DNA from: an uncultured Planctomycetaceae bacterium
Lineage (GTDB): Bacteria; Planctomycetota; Planctomycetia; Planctomycetales; Planctomycetaceae
Reading direction: 5' to 3'
Assembly: GCA_937975745.1 (NCBI GenBank)
Contig: CALJUK010000852.1
Span: 1-5,226 of the forward strand
DNA: 5,226 nucleotides
Notes under the pieces: generated by a model
The model's input: only the letters and a program-made list of their open reading frames with translations
What the model was told of the DNA's origin: nothing
Database searches by the model: none
Made by a program: the position numbers and the translations under genes
Shown here: positions 1 to 3,266 of the stretch, in pieces
Position numbering within the stretch: the first letter of the stretch is position 1
Layout: every line of letters begins with the position of its first letter

Positions 1-293
1 CCCGACTCCTCGCGGCCCGATCGCTTATTTTGCTTGACGAGTGCCTGGTCTGATGCAGCCTTCCCGCCACCGGAAGCCCCTTCGATCGTGTCAGGTCCTG
101 TCGATTCTGCCTGGGCCGAATCCTCGTCCACCGCCTCAGGCCGCGATGCCGGCACAGGGGACGCGTCGGACTTTTCCCTGGCAGAGTGGGGCACAGCGGC
201 GGCGTCCGATGCGGGCTCGTTGCTCGTTGCTTTCGGCGCAGTCTGTTCCTCTGGTCCATCGCTCATCGTCGTTCTCACGTTTCCGTCAGTCAT
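1..293 (-). CDS. N-terminal part of a hypothetical protein (runs off left edge)
   Basis: Read on the minus strand, an ATG at 293-291 opens a frame with no stop to position 1, giving 97 complete codons. The product begins MTDGNVRTTMSDGPEEQ and is rich in Ala, Ser, Pro, Glu and Asp. It has no hydrophobic segment, signal peptide or catalytic motif, so it looks like a disordered N-terminal extension whose folded domain lies outside the window. An in-frame TGA at 320-318 lies 27 bases upstream, so the start must be the ATG at 293 or the second ATG at 266 (residue 10). The second is preceded by a purine-rich GAGAACGACG and is a reasonable alternative. Third codon positions are mostly G or C, as in the other genes here. 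The function cannot be named. It is transcribed divergently from the rest of the window. Plus-strand frames over the same bases are probably shadows. Confidence 0.55.
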   Translation of the reverse strand, partial: MTDGNVRTTMSDGPEEQTAPKATSNEPASDAAAVPHSAREKSDASPVPASRPEAVDEDSAQAESTGPDTIEGASGGGKAASDQALVKQNKRSGREES

Positions 294-466
294 TCTTGAA
301 TTACCGTCAGAAGAGAGTCACCAGCGCCGGCAGAGGCCTGGAGCAGCGGGGATTTCCACCCGCCGTTCAAATCAAATTGAGAGCCAATTCCGTGACGCGG
401 CCTGTCCCGGACATCAGAGCTGAAAGTGTGGTTCGGAAGTGAGAACGACGCAATTTGCGAGTCGGC

Positions 467-502
467 CCCTACTTCGCGACGACGCCCTACTTCGCGACGA
501 CG
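467..502. repeat. perfect 18-bp tandem duplication
   Basis: The unit CCCTACTTCGCGACGACG occurs twice head to tail, at 467-484 and 485-502, with no mismatch. The next bases (CCC) begin a third copy that is not completed. A length that is a multiple of three keeps any reading frame open, which explains the repeated peptide seen in the spurious frames across it. It is probably a replication-slippage duplication. Confidence 0.9.
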
Positions 503-585
503 CCCGGCCCTGCTCACAACCTGGCGAAGGATGCCCGGCCGCGCTAATATATGGAATCGTTTCGGTCCGGGACCTCCAAAATTCC

Positions 586-617
586 GCGAGCCCAAACCAG
601 GGCGAGCCCAATCCACG
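586..617. repeat. imperfect 16-bp tandem duplication
   Basis: GCGAGCCCAAACCAGG (586-601) is followed directly by GCGAGCCCAATCCACG (602-617), identical at 14 of 16 positions. The 18-bp duplication at 467-502 lies about 80 bp away, so this spacer seems to tolerate or accumulate slippage duplications. Confidence 0.75.
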
Positions 618-809
618 GCTGGTTGCCCACACTCAACCGTCGGACCAATCCAATCTTGGTCGACTGCTCCGTTTCGAAAGCAGTCACTCTGCGACTCGTG
701 TGCGGAAATCCGCCCAGTTGCTCGACAACCAGACAGTGAGCTCACAGACATCCAAATTCGCCTCAAACGAGGCCAAAATCAAGCTGAAAGTGGGCTCAAT
801 CTTCCAGGT

Positions 810-838
810 TTGACCGAAACGATTGTCCGCCATACGAT
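810..838 (+). promoter_or_regulatory. candidate sigma70-type promoter for the small gene at 981
   Basis: TTGACC at 810-815 matches the -35 consensus at 5 of 6 positions. TACGAT at 833-838 matches the -10 consensus at 4 of 6, with an ideal 17-bp spacer. A transcript from about 845 would have a leader of roughly 135 bases that includes the hairpin at 912-960. The call rests on sequence match alone, and such matches are not rare by chance. Confidence 0.3.
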
Positions 839-911
839 CGCCGACCGGTGCAATCTACGACGGCCACATCGACTTACAGACCACCGTCAGGAGTCTGTCG
901 ATCGCGTCTTG

Positions 912-960
912 TGATGTGAGTGTCCTCCGTACCGACATACCACGAGGATTCGTCACATCA
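912..960 (+). promoter_or_regulatory. imperfect hairpin in the leader of the small gene
   Basis: TGATGTGA (912-919) pairs perfectly with TCACATCA (953-960). Inside it, TCCTC (923-927) pairs with GAGGA (944-948), separated from the outer stem by a 3/4-base internal loop. The apical loop is about 16 bases. The foot of the stem ends three bases before the GGGGGGA ribosome binding site at 964-970, so folding could influence initiation at 981. The pairing is seen in the sequence; a regulatory role is inference. Confidence 0.35.
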
Positions 961-963
961 TCC

Positions 964-970
964 GGGGGGA
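964..970 (+). promoter_or_regulatory. ribosome binding site for the small gene at 981
   Basis: GGGGGGA lies 10 bases before the ATG at 981. It is the clearest Shine-Dalgarno-like stretch in this part of the window and supports that start over the internal Met at residue 10. Confidence 0.5.
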
Positions 971-980
971 ACTGGCCCGA

Positions 981-1322
981 ATGCCGTCCGTTCAACGTCA
1001 TGACGATATGTGGGTGATTGTTGATGCGGAGGGCAACCCGACGTTTCAAGGGACGCTGCGCGAGTGCGAATCCCGCCTGGACCAACTGGAAAACCTAGAG
1101 CGGGAACGGCAACGCCGTCATCCCGTCTCGGACGAACTGCGAGTTCCCTGGTACCGTTGGCTGCTGCCTGGCCTGTTGACTCCGTTTCGGGCGAGGCACG
1201 CGCAGCAACGATCACCCCATCCGGCCCCCGCTTCCCCACAACCTCTCGCCCCCCAACAACAGCCCAAAGGACCGAACACGTCAACCACGACCGCGTCCGA
1301 TGACGAACCGAGCGAAAAGTGA
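981..1322 (+). CDS. small hypothetical protein, 113 aa, Pro/Gln-rich tail
   Basis: This is a 113-residue protein starting at ATG 981, 10 bases after a GGGGGGA ribosome binding site, and ending in TGA at 1320-1322. It has two parts. Residues 1-45 look folded: the run MWVIVDAEGNPTFQGTLREC suggests a short beta hairpin (W-x-I-V-D-x-x-G-N-P-x-F-x-G) followed by an amphipathic helix (LRECESRLDQLENLERE). Residues 57-67 (WYRWLLPGLLT) are hydrophobic but short and proline-broken, so a true membrane segment is doubtful. Residues 68-113 are rich in Pro, Gln, Ser and Thr and look disordered. The style resembles small uncharacterised planctomycete proteins, but I do not recognise a named family and assign no function. 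It has no close co-directional partner: the exosortase starts about 880 bases downstream. The folded-looking N-terminus and ribosome binding site make it more credible than the other small frames nearby. Confidence 0.65.
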   Translation: MPSVQRHDDMWVIVDAEGNPTFQGTLRECESRLDQLENLERERQRRHPVSDELRVPWYRWLLPGLLTPFRARHAQQRSPHPAPASPQPLAPQQQPKGPNTSTTTASDDEPSEK

Positions 1323-1395
1323 TGGGCGAGCAGCCATCCGAGACACCCCGAGCCGTTGTTTAGGGGGATCGTCTTGATGGGGGGGACCTCCACGC

Positions 1396-1462
1396 CCGAG
1401 TTCGAAATTCGGCCGTCGTATCTCCCCTTGTCGGCGTTGCTTGAATGATTTTTCGAACTCGG
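1396..1462. repeat. perfect 12-bp inverted repeat with 43-bp spacer
   Basis: CCGAGTTCGAAA at 1396-1407 is exactly complementary to TTTCGAACTCGG at 1451-1462. Further pairings are possible inside the spacer: TTC 1408-1410 with GAA 1443-1445, and GCCG 1412-1415 with CGGC 1432-1435. As RNA this could form a long extended hairpin. There is no U-run after either arm, so it is not a standard intrinsic terminator. It could also be the ends of a very small element or a protein-binding pair. Confidence 0.7.
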
Positions 1463-1756
1463 TGAGTTCCGGTTGTGAAATCTGGCAACAGACCCAAACA
1501 GGCAATGCAACCGAAATAGTCAGAATATGGTTTGACATTGCTGTTCGACACCAGTAGCGTGAATCTTCGAAAGACGGTGGCCGAGCGTACCGTTTCTGTG
1601 CGGTAAAATTCGGCATTTTGGCTGACGTTGGTCGTTCCGTACTTTGGCAAATCGTTCTGCGTTTTGGCAAAATTGGCTAGATTGTAGCGATCAAACCAGT
1701 GTTTCAAGTCGCATCGGATGCGCATCAGCATCGAGAGCTCAAATCGATCGAATTAC

Positions 1757-2005
1757 CACGAAGGTGCTGGTGGGAGAGGTGGTCCCTTTCGTGACCGCTT
1801 CGGCAAGGGTTCCAAGATGAGGGCAATCTGGAACCAAACCTGGATTGGTTCGCCTCGATGCGGGCAACGCATCGCGGTGAACAAGAACAATCCGTGAGTT
1901 AGTGGCCTGGGACTGAGGGCGAACCAGGGCCACTTCATTGTAACCACATGAAATCATAGGGTGTTAAGTTTCAGACGAAGCCGTCACCCACGGGGACGGA
2001 GTCTG
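1757..2005 (+). ncRNA. candidate structured RNA or long structured leader (five successive stem-loops)
   Basis: Five stem-loops follow one another with short linkers. P1 1757-1793: CACGAA/TTCGTG plus GG/CC. P2 1808-1835: GGTTCC/GGAACC, one bulged A, then AGAT/ATCT, with a 7-base loop. P3 1842-1893: three stacked helices totalling 20 bp, with a 5-base loop. P4 1901-1934: AGTGGCC/GGCCACT, bulged G, TGG/CCA, with a 13-base loop. P5 1972-2005: CAGAC/GTCTG, internal loop, CCGTC/GACGG, bulged A, CC/GG. In P3 one pair is G-U if read on the plus strand but C-A on the minus strand, which slightly favours plus-strand transcription. The array ends about 200 bases before the exosortase start. I do not recognise a known RNA class: it lacks obvious tmRNA, RNase P, SRP, 6S or common riboswitch signatures. 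The pairings are seen; that it is transcribed and functional is inference. Confidence 0.35.
1842..1893 (+). repeat. large imperfect hairpin (P3), 20 bp with one mismatch and one bulge
   Basis: GGATTG (1842-1847) pairs with CAATCC (1888-1893). GTTCGCC (1848-1854) pairs with GGTGAAC (1876-1882), including one G-U. After a T/C mismatch, CGATGCG (1856-1862) pairs with CGCATCG (1868-1874). The loop is GGCAA (1863-1867), and AAGAA (1883-1887) is bulged on the 3' side. No U-tract follows on either strand, so it is not a canonical intrinsic terminator. Confidence 0.75.
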
Positions 2006-2129
2006 CGCACAAATACCATGGTCCAGCAACATTTTGCAGGTCGCGAGTACGCTTCTGAGTAAAGAACAAGCTGCAACGGCCGGTGTGTCGAACGCCGCCC
2101 GATGAATTCACAAATCTGACTGCAACGCA

Positions 2130-2144
2130 GCAGGACTCTCCTGC
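2130..2144 (+). repeat. short perfect hairpin upstream of the exosortase
   Basis: GCAGGA (2130-2135) pairs with TCCTGC (2139-2144) across a CTC loop, about 57 bases before the exosortase ATG. There is no U-run after it. It may be part of the exosortase leader, but stems of this size are common by chance in GC-rich DNA. Confidence 0.4.
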
Positions 2145-2201
2145 GGAAGAATAACTGCGGATTCAATTGTCAGTGGAGTCATCGCTCGCTGGCAGAAGAA
2201 C

Positions 2202-3176
2202 ATGCACGTCATTCCGCAGAAGTTCTCTGCAAACCGAGATGCATCGACGATCAAGGCCGCTAACGCGATGAACGACAAAGTTCAGGCAGAATCAAGCATC
2301 CGCCCAACTCCCGCTGCGATTGTGATGATCCTCGCGCCGCTCACAATCCTGCTGTGGAGCTTTTACCCGACGATTTCGGAATATGTCCGCAAGTGGAGCC
2401 ACGACCCCCAGTATTCGCACGGGTTCATGGTTCCGGCATTCTCCGCGGCATTGCTGTGGATGCGGAGAGAGCAGTTGGACGTTGCGCGGCTGAAGCCGTC
2501 ATGGTGGGGCTTACCAGTGCTGCTCGCGGGATTAGGGTTGTGGTTGGCCGGCTCGAGCTACTACTTCGTCTGGGTCGAAGCCGTGTCGTTGATCCCGGTG
2601 ATCTTCGGCCTGGTACTTCTGCTGGGTGGCTGGCATGCCGTCCAATGGAGTTGGCCCGCAATCGCCTTCCTCGCCTTCATGATTCCGCTCCCCTACCGAG
2701 TGGAAGAGTCGATGCGAGGCCCTCTGCGTCGAATTGGTACGATCATTTCGACCTACATCATGCAGACGCTCGGATTGCCAGCTGTTGCGGAAGGAAACGT
2801 CATCGTGCTCAGCAACGACATCCGCATTGGTGTGGCGGAAGCTTGCAGCGGATTGCGGATGCTGATGATCTTCTTCGCCCTCTCCACAGCCGTTGCGATT
2901 CTGAGCGAACGCGTCATGTGGGAACGAATCCTGATCGTTCTGAGTGCTGTCCCGATCGCACTGATCTCCAACATTACAAGAATCACCGTTACGGGTGTTC
3001 TTCATCTGACGGTCAGTTCCCATGTTGCCAACATCGTGTTTCACGATTTGGCTGGCTGGCTCATGATGCCGTTTGCCCTTGTTCTGCTCTGGTTCGAAAC
3101 ATGGCTGCTGTCGAATCTGTTCATTGAGGAAGTCGAAGACGACCGCGTCCGTTTGGGATTAGGTGCCAAGGCCTGA
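2202..3176 (+). CDS. exosortase/archaeosortase family membrane cysteine protease-transpeptidase
   Basis: This 324-residue polytopic inner-membrane protein has the features of the exosortase family (EpsH/Xrt), which is thought to cleave C-terminal PEP-CTERM-type sorting signals from exported proteins, probably joining them to an envelope acceptor. Candidate active-site residues are Cys215 in EACSGLRML, Arg260 in SNITRIT and His281 in VFHDLAGW, in the family order. The family-typical YSHGFMVP (residues 71-78) and MIPLP (160-164) are present. About eight hydrophobic segments can be seen, the first at roughly 37-57. It ends soon after the last membrane segment, so no EpsI-type C-terminal domain is fused. 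The ATG at 2202 follows a purine-rich AGAAGAA. Met23 (ATG 2268) is a plausible alternative because the first 22 residues are polar and may be untranslated. The Wzc-type kinase follows 90 bp downstream on the same strand, suggesting an exopolysaccharide/protein-sorting locus. The exosortase subtype cannot be decided here, and no sorting substrate is in the window. Confidence 0.93.
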   Translation: MHVIPQKFSANRDASTIKAANAMNDKVQAESSIRPTPAAIVMILAPLTILLWSFYPTISEYVRKWSHDPQYSHGFMVPAFSAALLWMRREQLDVARLKPSWWGLPVLLAGLGLWLAGSSYYFVWVEAVSLIPVIFGLVLLLGGWHAVQWSWPAIAFLAFMIPLPYRVEESMRGPLRRIGTIISTYIMQTLGLPAVAEGNVIVLSNDIRIGVAEACSGLRMLMIFFALSTAVAILSERVMWERILIVLSAVPIALISNITRITVTGVLHLTVSSHVANIVFHDLAGWLMMPFALVLLWFETWLLSNLFIEEVEDDRVRLGLGAKA

Positions 3177-3221
3177 GTCCTCCCGGTCCGCCTCGGTAAA
3201 GATCGCGACGAAGCATCCGTC

Positions 3222-3240
3222 TCGCGAATAATTTTCGCGA
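3222..3240. promoter_or_regulatory. 7-bp palindrome between exosortase and kinase
   Basis: TCGCGAA (3222-3228) and TTCGCGA (3234-3240) form a perfect inverted repeat around TAATT, ending 26 bases before the kinase ATG. TCGCGACG also occurs directly repeated at 3203-3210 and 3235-3242. No U-run follows, so it is not a standard terminator. It could be an operator for the kinase gene or an mRNA processing hairpin. Confidence 0.35.
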
Positions 3241-3266
3241 CGCATACTTAATCATCCGGAATTGAT

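Larger units (their letters stand above)
294..980. other. divergent intergenic region, no convincing gene
   Basis: This 687-base spacer separates the minus-strand gene from the small plus-strand gene. Several frames are open on both strands (for example 439-813 plus and 290-766 minus). They overlap one another, have unbiased composition rich in Arg, Ser, Pro and Gln, and match nothing recognisable. What can be supported is two short tandem duplications (467-502 and 586-617), a sigma70-like promoter candidate (810-838) and an imperfect hairpin just before the next ribosome binding site (912-960). A simple 7-bp stem, GACTGCT/AGCAGTC at 662-668/679-685, is also present. Confidence 0.6.
1323..2201. 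other. long intergenic region rich in secondary structure, no convincing gene
   Basis: These 879 bases lie between the small gene and the exosortase. About 1500-1690 is visibly less GC-rich than the flanking genes (45-48% in sampled 60-base lines, against about 57-63% in the genes). Plus-strand frames are broken by many stops. Minus-strand frames at 1360-1731, 1281-1670 and 1739-1957 are open, but they overlap each other or carry no recognisable domain or good ribosome binding site. No transposase remnant, tRNA or CRISPR was seen. Supported contents are a perfect 12-bp inverted repeat (1396-1462), several TTGGC motifs (1616-1677), a perfect TTGACA (1532-1537) with a poor -10 (TAGCGT), and a dense series of stem-loops (1757-2005, then 2130-2144). 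Confidence 0.6.

Noticed and set aside
267..450. Perfect 12-bp inverted copies, CGTCGTTCTCAC (267-278) and GTGAGAACGACG (439-450), 160 bp apart
   Set aside because: About one such 12-bp match is expected by chance among all position pairs in a window of this size, and one arm lies inside the left-edge coding region.
290..766. Minus-strand 158-codon frame ending in an ATGA overlap with the left-edge gene
   Set aside because: The overlap is tempting as translational coupling, but the peptide is low in hydrophobic structure and rich in Arg/Gly/Ser, includes the tandem repeat as repeated residues, and competes with equally long plus-strand frames over the same bases.
419..792. 11-bp direct repeat AGCTGAAAGTG at 419-429 and 782-792
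   Set aside because: The match is short and does not extend. It is expected by chance at this distance and shows no sign of element ends.
1321..1338. Possible terminator GATGG/CCATC after the small gene
   Set aside because: The stem is only five base pairs, starts inside the stop codon and has no U-tract.
1532..1560. Perfect -35 hexamer TTGACA followed 17 bp later by TAGCGT
   Set aside because: The -10 matches only 3 of 6 positions, and no gene starts downstream within a reasonable distance unless the structured array is transcribed from here.
1360..1731. Minus-strand open frame of 123 codons with a protein-like N-terminal half (MLMRIRCDLKHWFDRYNLAN)
   Set aside because: No good ribosome binding site, no recognised domain, mixed third-position composition, and a tail that runs through the 12-bp inverted repeat into Arg/Pro/Ser-rich nonsense-like sequence. 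Worth a database search but not supportable as a gene here.
1739..1957. Minus-strand 72-codon frame across the stem-loop array
   Set aside because: Its bases are mostly accounted for by paired hairpin arms. There is no domain, no ribosome binding site and no neighbouring partner gene.
2354..3127. Long plus-strand frame of 257 codons within the exosortase
   Set aside because: It is a shadow of the exosortase in another frame. The exosortase frame carries the conserved motifs and membrane segments.
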